NCBI GenBank assembly: GCA_034401795.1
Contig: CM067370.1
Span: forward strand, 60,490,369-60,554,368
Origin: Chaetoderma sp. LZ-2023a
Lineage: Eukaryota; Mollusca; Caudofoveata; Chaetodermatida; Chaetodermatidae
DNA length: 64,000 bases
Direction of reading: 5' to 3'
The translations under genes and the position numbers were made by a program. Shown piece by piece: positions 32,092 through 43,766 of the stretch. The notes below the pieces were generated by a model, which saw only the letters and a program-made list of their open reading frames with translations, was not told the origin of the DNA and searched no databases. The first letter of the stretch is position 1, and the number at the start of each line of letters is the position of its first letter.

Positions 32092-34136
32092 CAGTCAATC
32101 AATCAGCCGCTATTGATAAATAAAAGACGGCTTATAGCGCGTATTGATACCGTTGTTCAAACAGCAATACAAAGACATCGCCGCTAATCCATCAAATGAC
32201 CATTCAAATGTAAAAGATATCACAATATCTTCCATATATTCCTTCATCCATTTAGATATTTTGATAAGTAAATAGAAAAAAATATTTTGCCTGTAAGTCG
32301 TTGCTGCTTTAGGCAAGTAGGCATGCGCAAATTAATTTCAAAATATTCAGCAGATTAGTGATAACAACGTTGTGATCTGTCCAATGTTCTGAGCTGTGAA
32401 AGGGTTAAGACGCCCAGACACGTTTGTATACGCTTGATCAGTTGTATTGGATTTCTCAAGCGTGAGTTCCTCTAGAGGGCGATTCCGCTGTTATCCAATC
32501 AAATACTGATACGTCATACTGACAATTAGCACAACAGACAGAAACATGGCGGGTATTTTTGCAATTTGTAGGCCGAACAAGGCGACTAACATCGGGCTTG
32601 TAAACTCTTTACTTATAAAAAATTAGATCAAATGGAATACTAAGGATGATTTGGGGATTGTGTTTACAATTAAATGTGGTGGTTGAATCTGATTTATGGG
32701 CATTAACAACTTTGAGTTGTGCAAGAAAACATACAACAAATCATAGTCTTAAACAACGCAGTAAGTTCGTTTTTATTGAACACACAATACATTAGGTATA
32801 TTTTTTAAAGTAAAAACATGCACAAATAAATATACACACATGATAATATAATCGATAATTAAGCACACACCAAAGTTACCAGTTTCCATTACACTTTTTC
32901 ACTGCATCCCTCGTGCGTCCTCGGGGACGCAGAGGGTTAATTTGTATGCATCCCTCTGCCATTTTTATGCATATATACGCGCAAAAGGACGCATAAGGGC
33001 AACTCTGTATATATATACATATATACATATACATACACATACATATAATCACGCACATATATATATATATATACAATATTTAAAACCGATATCCTGCACT
33101 GACGGTTTCATAACCGATTATAAAAAATAAATATCGAAAAACCGAATATGAACATATTTTCAGTTTTTCGTATCAGGATTGTTAAAAATAAAAGATACTA
33201 ACGAGCATGAAAAGCGTAATGAATAATAATGGCCATGCTTTCTATTAAGCTATGTTCGGGGCAACTAATAATTGAACGTGGCCCCAATTGCGCATATTGT
33301 GTAACTCCATGTAACTCTCTGTACGCCGAGAGAAATCAAGCAGCGAAATAATTAAATAAATATCCACTCGTCTTTTCTCTGGTAGTCTCAGATAAATTTG
33401 CAATATAAAACACAATACTAACGCGGGAATTTGTCATTGAAATTTGTATCGGGGAAACATTTCTAAACAACGGCATCCATATTATTTACGTCACCGACAA
33501 ATTAACATAAGGCAAGGTCGTCCCAAAACTAAATCGCTCGAATGCATAAAAATCTCGCCAATAAATATAATGCTGAATACATTTTGCTGACTAGGATATA
33601 ATTTTAAATAAAATTATTACTCAAACCGTTTTTAAAACGTTATCTTCTATACACAATATCATATTAACTTATGAAATTCGCGTTCGCAATATTACAGTTA
33701 ATATTTTCTTCAAGGCATGATTTCGTTCTCGGGCCGAATTGGAAATGAAAGAAGAAAGGGAGATAATTACATCATAATTAATTACAATCACGTGATTTAC
33801 GTCTTTTCGCAACCTGTTTTGCTGATTTATGATTAAATTTGACAAAATAAATGATGTTTATTTAACTGTGTGTAATATTTAGGCGGTCTAATTAATAATT
33901 TCACTCCCGCGATGATATATATTATAAGGTATATTAATCTTTAAAGGCGTAAAATGTTACGAATGTATCAGGGCGTGAAAATACTTTGTTTTCATGCTAT
34001 TTTTTATCATTTAAATTTTTTGTTTCATGCCCATAAAACCGATATTCGGTTAAAACCGATATGAAAGGTCATATCGAAACCGATATGGCTGTAAGCCAAA
34101 CCGTGCAGCCCTATATATATATATATATATATATTA
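32092..34136. other. Copy 2 of the non-coding and MITE-like part of the duplication
   Basis: Mirrors 26214-28300. The inverted CAAGTAGGCATGCG is at about 32314, the GCATCCCT motifs near 32904, the AACCGATA-rich ends at about 33078-33170 and 34023-34114, and the short (TA)n at 34113-34136. No recognisable coding motif. Confidence 0.5.
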
Positions 34137-34610
34137 TAGCGAAACAGCAGGTGATGACAGCTGGTGAAGAGATGCTATGCCATGATAAAATTCTCTCATT
34201 TGCTGGCAGGGTCTGTCGTGACGTGACATCATATCACGAGATGCAGTTGTCGGGTGTGGTCTCTTAGTATCTGAATGAGATGAGCTACTTTTCGGGGGAA
34301 ATCCGGCTGGGGGGACCTTACACTGGAGGTAAAGACTGGGATGGGAAGGAAAGGGGCACCATGGGGCGGCCGTTGTGCAAATGCCCACCCATCCCAACCT
34401 GTCATCTGCCCCACCATGGTCCTCCTCTTCATAGGTCATCTGCCTCAGGAGGCCACTCATCACTGTTGACAGCTGCTGCATCTCGGACACCAGGCGTGTT
34501 TGCTCTCCTGCTGAAGCTATAGGAGTCTCCGGCGCCTCGAGTGCCATGCACTGTACAAGCGCAAAACGAGCTTGAGCAACCCACAGTGATCGAGAGGCTG
34601 AGGCGTCCAT
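34134..34610 (-). CDS. Hypothetical 158-codon frame across the duplication edge
   Basis: It opens MDASASRSLWVAQARFALV, has a helical, heptad-like stretch (LVSEMQQLSTVMSGLLRQM, about residues 40-58) followed by an acidic EEED, then Pro/Ser/His-rich sequence. Only residues before EEED are unique; the rest lies in the duplicated segment and is also found, without this start, at 28298-28591. No family recognised. It could be a first coding exon of a larger gene or element (a splice donor could lie in the GC-rich part), or chance. Confidence 0.3.
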   Translation of the reverse strand: MDASASRSLWVAQARFALVQCMALEAPETPIASAGEQTRLVSEMQQLSTVMSGLLRQMTYEEEDHGGADDRLGWVGICTTAAPWCPFPSHPSLYLQCKVPPAGFPPKSSSSHSDTKRPHPTTASRDMMSRHDRPCQQMREFYHGIASLHQLSSPAVSL

Positions 34611-34624
34611 TCTTCAAACAAAAA

Positions 34625-37600
34625 TAAGGGCCAGATAATTGGTTTGATTATCTTAAGAAGAGAGCCAAGAGTATGATTGTGCCAAAAAAAAAGTAAAGAG
34701 ACAGAAGTAGAAGTGATGAAAAGAGATGTCAATGATGATTTGGTGCCAAAGTTAGCACGCTAAAACCTAATGGGGCTAGTGTTTTCGAGAGACTGTAAGA
34801 GTCTGCAAGATAAAGAACTTGGGGTTCTTACGGGACAAAGTGTATGCGATCTGGAGAGAAGTGAAAGTTTCTACATTAAGAGGAGCGCCAATAAATAATC
34901 AGGACAACTCGGATTTAGAAATAGATGGCCCAAGAATGTTCGCTATCGCTGATTTAACCTTTCACTTCCTCCAGGGAAACTAGTGTATGTGTGTAAAGTC
35001 TTCCCAAGGTGCACTATAGCTAACGTACAGATAAATTGACAGATCGATAAAGTTAATCTAATCTACCAGTTCACAATTGCGTCAACAAAGCAGCTTAAAT
35101 AACGAGCTAACTAATTGACCAAAAAAACTAAGTGAAACTGGTTAGTTAATTATACCGTAATTGATAGCGTCTAAGTGCACTATCTGGCAACAATGCTGTA
35201 CGGTTATGCCATGCTTTATGTAGCGGTCACACCAGCAATACAAAATCTAGAGGCGTTGCTTCGTATAACAGTTACTACAGCGCTCTCATCTTGTTTATAA
35301 ATGTATGAAACTACTGGGAAACTATAGGACAGAAATCACGGCTAAAACTCTTGGGAATACCAACGCCGAACACAATCGGTCAACTAGTTCAAACTGAAAG
35401 TGTTCTGTAAAGTTTCAACTATGATTTAATAAAGTACCTAATAAATTGCTTTTGGAAAAAGTGCCTAAAACACAACTTCGTAAGAGTGTAAACGTAATCC
35501 AGATTGACACCAGGAATACGGTTACCTTCCTAAAAGCGTGCAAAATACAAGGTCAATATTCGCTCAAATGCCAAAGTCCAGAACTGCCGGTTAAATAACA
35601 GTAACTTCTTATAGTGTAATTGAATGATCTCCTTATAAGGGGAGTCAGGAAATTAAGATCCCTTGCTACCTTTCTAATAAGGGCATCGTGACCTCTCTGA
35701 CTAATGGATCGAGGAAATGGAAGCTTAACACAAGGTGACCTTGAACTTTGACCTTTCTCTCAAGTTGCAGTACCCAAAGTTAGAAGTATACGGTAACGAC
35801 CGTGACCTTGAGAAAAAGGCACAAATACCAAGGCAAATAAGTCAATAACGACCTTGACCTTTGACCTCTGAAGTAAGGACAATTTAGCATGCACTTAAGT
35901 GTCGAAACCACGGACTAAGGAGATCGAGTTGGTTTAGCTTTCCTGTATGAAATTCCCTCACCTGGGGTTCCTAATTTGAAATTAAATCGGAGTAAAGTTG
36001 TAACGGTTCAAAAGGTTAAAGCGAAAGATCAAAACCCAAAGTGGTTTAAATAATGAATTTAAATGCACACGGTTTAACGGCGGACATCCAAATTCCTTTT
36101 TCCGACCGTATGGTGAGAACACTTAACACTTAATCCGAACTATATTAAACCGATTTAACTTATAGTTTGATAACCCTTGGTTGTGTCAAAATGAATCAGA
36201 CAAGAGAATTTATAGGGGTGAAACACCCGTATAAATAAGAAGTTACAGCTCCTAGTCAGCGCTAAGAAAGATGGACCACTTCCAGAGCAAAGAGCAAGGC
36301 ACTCAATGAACTGTTCAAATACAATTCTCTTTCATCAAGTCTAAGCTTATGTAAGTGTACGAATTGTTTTCAATGAAATAATAATAAGAAAATCTGTTGC
36401 TATAATCTGGGTGCGAAATATAAGAATTCTGTACAACTGTCGGGTTGTTTACTTTTAATTGGAAATTGAAACAGCACTAAATTAAGACTGCTTGTATGAT
36501 CGTCGATAAATTTGTCAGTCAACGAATTACTATAATTTGAACCTAAATCGATGTACGTATCGCTCGATCCGGTTCAAGAGCAACCTTCCTGATTGACTAG
36601 CTCTATCCTGAGCTGGCAGCTGGGAGCCAACACACTAAGCCTCCAGGCGGACAGTATGTTGGTATGTCGTCTAGTGGGTAAACTCCCACATCAGATAGAA
36701 GTAATGTCTATAACTGGTAGTAATGTCAAACTTGGCAATTTAGGCACGAACGCTATCAATGCCAACTTTTAACTGGTAAATCGAACTGTTAAATTGGTTC
36801 TCACAGTACCTATAAATTACCGAGAGGGAAAGTGTAAACCAGTCCCACTTGGATGTAATTTAAATGAGAAACAGTTTAACAAAAATTTGGTTACGTGCTG
36901 AAATCAGCGAATCCAACCGTTCCTCAGCTCCTGGCGTCCATTGGCCCGAATCCGTGAAAACTTGGTACTTAAAAACTATCACGCCAGTAACTAATTAACG
37001 TCAGAAAAATCTATGAAAAATACCAGAAAAAGCGAGCTCGTTCCTTAGACATTGGGCTAACCAGTCGGCCGGCCTAAATCACAACTGGTGCAACTACCGA
37101 GCACAAAATTGTAACTTAAAAATTATAATTATTAGCTAAGCAGACATAACTTGCTATTTCCAGATTATAGAAAAACACTTCTAGTTAAATTAAGCTATTA
37201 CTGAAGATTTAAATTGTAACAAGATTTTCTAAGATCTGACCACTGAATTTAGATGTTTACAACGCAAAACATGGAGCGCCAAGAGGCAGATACTAAATTG
37301 TTCAACGGTTTTGTTAATGTCGGCCCACGGAAAAGGCAGGCTGCATGCACGCACACTTACTCCATCAGGCGCTTCCACCTCGGGCAGCGAGGACGACATG
37401 GGACCATATCCTTCCGAAAGTCAACCACAATCCCTATCAGAAAACCTCCATCGTGAAAACCTGTCGGCGAAGTCTTGGATTACTACCAAAAATCGTCACA
37501 TGGCCATTTTATGACAACTTTCAGCAAAACTAATCAAAGAATTCTTACAGATTACACGATTTCAGCACCCTGACAGAAATTGCAATTTAGCCCTCAAAAT

Positions 37601-37964
37601 AAAAGGGTTACCATAGATGCCTCATTGTCATGCTAATTGGACAGGTGAAAACAACAGTTGACACGATCCTCTGGCAGTCCACACTGGTAACAGCTTGACA
37701 ATAACCACTCGCCAGCCGAACGCATCTCCACGCATAACGGCTCCAGTAAAGATGCGTTCCGCTGGACGAGCACTGCAAGGCGCCTCCTCTCAGCATGCCG
37801 ATCGAACACCGTTGACCTGTTCAGGTGACCGACTTAAACAAGATAACCAAGAGGGGAAATAGGAAACACCCAGGTCAAACTTTGAAATTATGTCATCTCA
37901 CATCTCGAATGAAACGCAAATTGACAGAATCAACAAAATTCGATCCAGAAACGTGTTTTTCCCT

Positions 37965-37967
<3 letters not shown>
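34625..37967. other. No gene recognised
   Basis: Over 3 kb of moderately AT-rich DNA without an ORF carrying a known motif. The frame at 37253-37456 (67 codons, Arg/Lys-rich) has nothing to support it. The one patterned segment is the array of TGACCT motifs at 35736-35867. Confidence 0.5.
35736..35867 (-). promoter_or_regulatory. Cluster of AGGTCA nuclear-receptor half-sites with a perfect DR1
   Basis: TGACCT (minus-strand AGGTCA) occurs at 35736, 35749, 35803, 35855 and 35862. The last two, on the minus strand, form AGGTCAAAGGTCA, a perfect DR1 (RXR/HNF4-type), with a third overlapping half-site extending it. Similar TGACCTTTGACCT strings are carried by dispersed repeats, so this may be repeat-borne. 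Confidence 0.45.
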
Positions 37968-38007
<40 letters not shown>

Positions 38008-38050
38008 TATACGTACATACATACATATACATACACATATGCCATGGTTT
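37968..38050. repeat. (TA)n followed by (CATA)n-like microsatellite
   Basis: TA run 37969-38004, then imperfect ATACATAC units to about 38040. The stretch 38050-38700 that follows is AT-rich with many ATATAC motifs and no gene. Confidence 0.95.
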
Positions 38051-38761
38051 CGACAAACTTCTAAATACAGGAAGTCTGGGACTGCTTGGATAATGCTATT
38101 GGGAGTCTAAGCTAGAAACATGAAGGTCTAAAATGGTTCAAATACATATAATTTGGTTAAAATCATTGTTTTTAGAGATATCAGGGCCAATAATAGGAAG
38201 TCCAGGACTATTTTGGTTTGTTTTGTGGAGTTCGGACATAAACTTTGATATATATGTCATATACACATGCATTTAATATATATGTCTTCCATTAAGCAGT
38301 GGGTGGGTAGGGCTGTCCCTTCTTTGATGTTTACATAGATATATGCCACTATGTGCACAAACATAAAACACACGACATTCAAACACATATTTATGCATTA
38401 ATATTTACATACACACATACATATTTACTGACTTAAATAAACATATATTATACATATACTCCCTAATTACATCATTATCTCATTTTATTTAAATTTAGTT
38501 TGGAGTGGTTTATTATTATATAGGACTTTTGTATGCTACTGGGGGTGGGAGGGGGCAGGGAAGAGCTCATCACTGTAATATAAAGTTGAGATAGTTGGAG
38601 TTGTTAAGAATCGACAGATGCGATGATCGTATGTGGGATATTTAAGTGTAGTAGTAGTGAAAGTAAACTGAAAGTATGTTTGTGTTTAGACTTATTACTT
38701 CAATTATTAGGTTAGTTCTAATAGCTTTTCTGACTTGAGTATATTCTGGCCCTTTTCTGGT

Positions 38762-40600
38762 TTAGAAAAGAGTTTTAGTGCCTTTCTGTAGACTTTGTAG
38801 TTTTGTTAGGTTGCTTCTGTGTGTATTCGTCCAGATAGCGTTACAGTAGGTGAGATGAGGAAGAACAAGGGTGCAGTATAGAGTTTTAATTGTAGCTGGT
38901 GTCATGTAAGGGTTTAGTCTTTGTATGACACCTATGCCTCTTGCCACCTTTGCTGTTACCATCTCGATTTGTTTGGCCCAGGTCAAACGTTTATCCAAAT
39001 ATACTCCCAAGAATTTGGCAAATAGGGCCTCCTCAATTTCTTTTTTGTTTATGTAGATTTTGGGAATTTCATCTTTTTTTTAGTTTGAGATTTGTAAATA
39101 ACATATAATTTGTTTTGTCAACATTCAACGATAATTTGTTTATTGAAAACCAGTCAGTAATTTCTTCCATTTCCTTACTTGTTTTTCTGTATAAGGTGTC
39201 TATGTTGTCATCGCAGCAAAAAGCATTTGTGTCATCAGCGAACAGTATTAATGGCATGTGCTTGCATATGTTAGGTAGATCATTCATGTAAAGAAGCAAC
39301 AGCAGAGGGCCAAGAATAGATCCCTGAGGAACACCACAATTTAATTGCCTGTTTTCAGAGTATATCTCATTATATTGTACGCATTGTATTCATTTACTTA
39401 GGTGGTTCTGAAACCAGGTGAGTGCACTGCCTCTTATACCATAATAGGCAAGTTTTTCTAGTAAGATCTGGTGGTTGATAGTGTCGAAAGCTTTTGAAAG
39501 GTCCAAGAAGATGCCTATTAGTGATTCAATAATTTTTTCTGTCATTTCGGCTATTGCATGCATCGTTGAATGTTTCTCACGAAATCCATATTGCGATTTG
39601 TATAAAATGGGCTTTTTATCCAGCTAATTTGTCAGTCGATTGTATATAAGGCGCTCTAGTAACTTGGAGAAAAGTGGAAGTATGGAGACTGGTCTGTAGT
39701 TTGAGAAGTTAGTAGAATCCTTGGCTTTATAAATTGGTGTAACACGTGCTATTTTTAGTTTTGATGGGAAAATGCCTTGTGTTAGGGATAAGTTGCAAAT
39801 GTGACTAAGTGGGGTAAAGATATCCATAACACAGGTTTTATAAATGCGCCACTTAAAACCATCGATTCCGGCACTTTTGGCTGGTTTGAGTTTGTTTAGA
39901 ACGTTAAAGATCTCTTCAGTGTTAGTAGGGTTAACGAAGAATGATGATTGATAGCTGCCTGTAAGGTAATCAGAAAAATTTTTCTTGGATGTTGATTGGA
40001 TTTTGTTCGAAAGTTCTTGTCCTATATTTACGAAATAATCATTGAATCCATTGGCAATTTCGAATTTATCGGTGATGACCTTATTCTTGTGAAGAAATTG
40101 TGTCTGTTGTGCCGTATTGGTCTTGTTTAAAAGTGATTTAATTGTTTTCCATGCCTCCTATGTCAATTTTAGACTGTTCAAATTTCTTGTGATAATATGT
40201 TTTCTTAGCTGTTTTTATTATTTGATCTAATTTATTTCTATAATTTTTAAACTGAATTTCATTGTAATTAGTTTGACACTTGATAAATGTTAAGTAGAGC
40301 TGATGTTTTGTATGACAGGCAGCTATTAATCCACTTGTAAGTCAAGGTTTAGTTGGGTTATGCTTATATTTCTTACTTTCTTTCATTGGAAAGCTTTGTT
40401 AAAAAATAGTCGTGCAGATGTCATGAAATTTGTTGTAGGCATGCTCACAAGACTGAATGTCTGTTACTATGCTCCAATCGACCTCTGACATAGATCGTTT
40501 GAATGTTTCAATGTTGACCTGACAGTAATCTCTGTATTTAAATTTTTCCTGCTCGAATTGTTTCTGGTATGTTTGTTGTTTTTCTAGGAGAAATATAGGT
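38762..40600 (-). pseudogene. L2/Crack-like LINE, second broken copy
   Basis: On the minus strand from about 40600: a linker, then KPAKSAGIDG (near 39880), VTPIYKAKDSTNFSNYRPVSILPLFSKLLERL (39770-39670), a frameshifted palm, LLYMNDLPNICKHMPLILFADDTNAF (39299-39220, active site kept), LSLNVDKTNYMLF, MGVYLDKRLTWAKQIEM (39010) and LPHLTYCNAIW. Each block matches the 20382-21464 element closely, so the family is the same. At least four frameshifts or stops break it. Upstream EN was not found. Confidence 0.9.
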
Positions 40601-40628
40601 AAATTATATATCTATTAGTTGGTTATGT

Positions 40629-40765
40629 CCACAGGGGGTCATAAGTTTGGCTGGAATGACTAATAACGCACTACTACTACCATATCCCTATGCTACTATA
40701 TATATGGTATATGGTAGTAGTAGTGCGTTATTAGTCATTCCAGCCAAACTTATGACCCCCTGTGG
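40629..40765. mobile_element. 137-bp foldback MITE with 57-bp perfect inverted repeats
   Basis: Arms 40629-40685 and 40709-40765 are perfect reverse complements, starting CCACAGGGGGTCATAAGTTT, around a 23-base AT-rich spacer. The direct repeat TTATGT flanks it (40623-40628 and 40766-40771), which looks like a 6-bp target duplication. It sits inside the 3' end of a CR1-like remnant. The superfamily is not assigned. Confidence 0.85.
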
Positions 40766-40770
40766 TTATG

Positions 40771-41274
40771 TCATGAGCGTATATTGTCATTTAGGTGCAT
40801 ATCTAGTTTTGATTTAAACACGCCAAGCGTGACCACAACAGAATGGAGTGAGTTCCATGTGTTAATAATTCGGTTTGGGAAAAAATGCCTCCGAATTTCT
40901 TTTCTTCTGCGTTTAGTGTTGAGCTTGAATGTGTGACCTCTAGTATGTGTGTTACTTGATCGGTCAAAGAATGTGTTTTTGTCAATGTTGTAATCATCAT
41001 GGATATGGATAAATTTGTATGTTTCGATTAAGTCTCCTCTAAGCCTTCTGTATTTTAGTGACATGAGATTCAAAGCCTTTAACCTGTCTGTGTACCAGTA
41101 GTTTCTCAAATGCGGAAAAAGTTTAGTGGCTCTGCGCTGGACCCTTTCGATTATACAAGATTGTCTTTTAAAACGAGGAGACCATATGCAGTTACAGTAT
41201 TCCAAAATTGGTCGGACTAGTGATTTGAATAACAGGGTAAGGATGTTTTCATCAATGTAATTGAAGGGGGTCAT
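40771..41274 (-). pseudogene. CR1-like LINE RT C-terminal part
   Basis: 167 open codons: LLFKSLVRPILEYCNCIWSP, then IERVQRRATKLFPHL, LMSLKYRRLRGDLIETYKF, HTRGHTFKLNTKRRRKEIRRHFF, and RIINTWNSLHSVVV with FKSKLD. This is the full thumb and C-terminal region of a CR1/L2-type RT, 5'-truncated at 41274. The first codons share GGGGGTCATAAGT with the MITE arm by sequence; this may be chance. Confidence 0.88.
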
Positions 41275-41656
41275 AAGTCACTGTGTAAGTGTACTTGCAG
41301 TGGGGTTTTTTTCTCTGTCAGTTTGTCTGTGTGCGTGCGTGTGTATGCATGTGTGTGCATTCTTTCTGAGGGCCTCGGGAAGATCAGATTTTACTGACGT
41401 TGTTTACCCTCATTAAATAAAGATTATTATTATTATTATTATTATTATAAGGGTCTGTTAATTAGACCAACTCAAGAAACTCTGCCATACAAAGATAGAT
41501 TTGCGGTAGCAATCATCACAACTTATACATATGGACCCAAAGCGACACGTTCGATGTTTCGTTGACTACTTTCCTAGATCAATCATCAATGTTGACATTT
41601 TTCTATTTGTATTTCCGTGATCAAGATTCAGGATTATTTATTTTCACATTTATTTA
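41275..41656. other. No gene seen; (TTA)n at about 41427-41450
   Basis: Contains a GT-rich stretch (41320-41360) and an ATT run. No motif. Confidence 0.5.
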
Positions 41657-41772
41657 GGGGTTATATCTTGATTCTCACCCCTCCCATAGGTTTAGTACTA
41701 TGGGATATCGATTTGCCTCAAAATCTGGTTAGAACACGGTAAAATTAAATAACAGAAATAAAGAAAAAGCAC
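41657..41772 (+). mobile_element. Left half of the hAT-like MITE family
   Basis: GGTTATATCTTGATTCTCACCCCTCCCATAGGTTT matches in two parts the left end of the complete MITE at 59065, including the internal TATGGGAT.TCGATTTGCC and AAATTAAATAACAGAAATAAA blocks. The right terminus is missing. Confidence 0.75.
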
Positions 41773-42035
41773 ATTTGGATAAACAAAAGCTAGGGGAGAG
41801 GAGATAGTTTTCAATCGCTTAAGGAATCGTGGTATTTCTCCTTGTTCAAAGAATATTTTCAGTGCACAATTATATGTCAAATGGAAGGTCAAAATATTGT
41901 CAAACTAAATTGTCTGGGTCCACCTCTGCATACTGATATAGAATTAATAATCACTGAAATAAGGCAACATGATGGAGGCAGTTTTCAATCGGTGGAGGTA
42001 ACCTCCTCATGTAGTTACTGGACGAAAGGATTGCC

Positions 42036-42903
42036 CTATGTGTCCCGATCCTCGCCTTCACAATTTTCTAACATAACTGATGCACTGTGTCTCGAAGCAT
42101 AGATACTGAGTTCTACATCAAATTTGTACACTATCTCTTGCTGCTTGCAATAGCTGCCCAGCCATGCTTCGAATGCCTTTACTGTTGGAGCACTAACTAC
42201 TGATTCAGGTAGGTTGTTCCATGGCTCTGCTATCCATATACAGAAGCTGTTCTGTCTCAGGCTAGTTCTTGCTCTTACCTTGAAGATCTTCAAGTGATGC
42301 CCCCTAGTTGTTGACTCCCTGATTGGGATCTCTGGACCGACATCTCTGTCATACACCTCCTGCAGCATCTTATAACCCTCAATCATGTCGCCTCTCAGTC
42401 TACAGTAAGTCAATGTTGGTAGTTTCAGTTTCACCAGACGCTCATCATAGCTAAGGTCCCGTAGCTCTGGTATCAGCTTTGTAACTCTTCTTTGGACGTT
42501 CTCCACAGTGACAATGGGTTTTTTTACGCATTGGATGCCACACTGCATTGGCATACTCGAGATGAGGTCTGACCAGTGCCTTGTACAGCCATAAGCTGTT
42601 TTCCATGTCTAGATGCACGAATGTCCTCCAGATCAGCCCCATCATTTTTGTTGCCTTGTTGACCTCACTTATGTGGTCCTCGAATGAGAGCTGGCCATCC
42701 ACTGTGACACCTAGATCTTTGTCTTTGTTGATCTTAATCAGTCTATGCTTGGGCCCTTCTTCAGTGTCACCTCTCATAAAGTAATCTCTCGTCTCATCTT
42801 CCTGACTTCTACCAACTGTCATTACTTTACATTTCTCAGGGTGAAACCGTAGCAACCACTTGTCGGACCAATCTTGTAGCTTAAACAGATCTTCTTGCAG
42901 CAC
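42036..42903 (-). pseudogene. CR1 RT thumb and C-terminal region
   Basis: Two overlapping frames (42451-42903 and 42036-42554): LQEDLFKLQDWSDKWLLRFHPEKCKVM, DLGVTVDGQLSFEDHI, LVRPHLEYANAVWHP, then after a shift VENVQRRVTKLIPELRDLSYDERLVKLKLPTL, RLRGDMIEGYKML, TTRGHHLKIFKVRARTSLRQNSF and WNNLPESVVSAPTVKAFEAWL. Complete C-terminal part of a CR1 RT. Confidence 0.9.
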
Positions 42904-43022
42904 CTTCTGGTCCTCCTCACTTTTTGATCAGACGTGAGATCTCTGTATCATCATTCTGATGTCAGAGTCTCTGGGAGGTCATTTATGTACAAGACAAAGA
43001 GGACTGGTCCTAGCACACTGCC

Positions 43023-43628
43023 CTAGGGAATCCCGCTGATAACCTTATTCCATTCTGATGTGGAGTTGTTGACTATAACTCTCTGTGATCTGTCTGATAA
43101 AAAAGCTTTGATCCATTGATGGGCTTGTCCTGTTATTCCATATCTCATTAGTTTACTGAGTAGACGCTGGTGAGGTACTGTATCAAACGCTTTCATAAAA
43201 TCAAGGTATATAACATCTCTGTTGCTACCTCCATCTAGTTTTTGTCTCCATCCATCTAGCACCTTCAACAACTGCAGTGACGTGGATCTGCCTGAAATGA
43301 AGCCAAACTGCTTATCGCTGAACATGGAGTTATATTTCATGTGTTCAATGATGCGGTCTCTGATGATTGATTCCATCACTGTACACAATATGCAGGTTAA
43401 GCTCACTGGCCTATAGTTGCTTGTTGACCTGTGACTCCCTTCCTTAAAAATAGCAGTTATATTTGCTGTCTTCCAATCCTTTGGTACCTTGCCTGTGCTG
43501 AGTGCTGTATTAAAAATTATTGCTAATGGCCTAGATATAACTGAATACATTTCTTTTAGGATTCTCGGGTGTACTCTGTCAGGGCCTGGTTTCTTGTCAG
43601 TTTTTATCGCTGACAGCTTCTTCTTCAC
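43023..43628 (-). pseudogene. CR1 reverse transcriptase fingers and palm
   Basis: KKPGPDRVHPRILKEM, NYRPVSLTCILCTVMESIIRDRI, DKQFGFISGRSTSLQLLKVL, VIYLDFMKAFDTVPHQRLLSKL (motif-A Asp) and VISGIP. The next codon of the usual VPQG motif is TAG. About 40 residues on, a small deletion has taken the first part of the active-site F-A-D-D block, leaving N-D-D-T-E. Dead polymerase. Confidence 0.92.
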
Positions 43629-43766
43629 ATCTTCTGCAATCTTACTATCAGCGAAGGCTGTCGCCTTCTCTCCTCATTTCTGGTCCGTCTTCTAACTGCA
43701 GCTCCCTAGTGAACACACTGGCAAAGAAGTCTGAAAGTACCTGAGCTTTCTCCTCATCTGATGCCG

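Larger units (their letters stand above)
28589..34424. repeat. 5.88-kb tandem duplication, copy 2
   Basis: Direct continuation of copy 1, ending at ATGGTCCTC (34424), after which the sequences part (copy 1 goes to CATCTG, copy 2 to CTCTTCATAGG). It is 42 bases shorter, accounted for by (TA)n length: 86 against 22 bases at the second run, partly offset by about 4 extra at the first. The LINE inside has the same two frameshifts as in copy 1. Confidence 0.97.
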
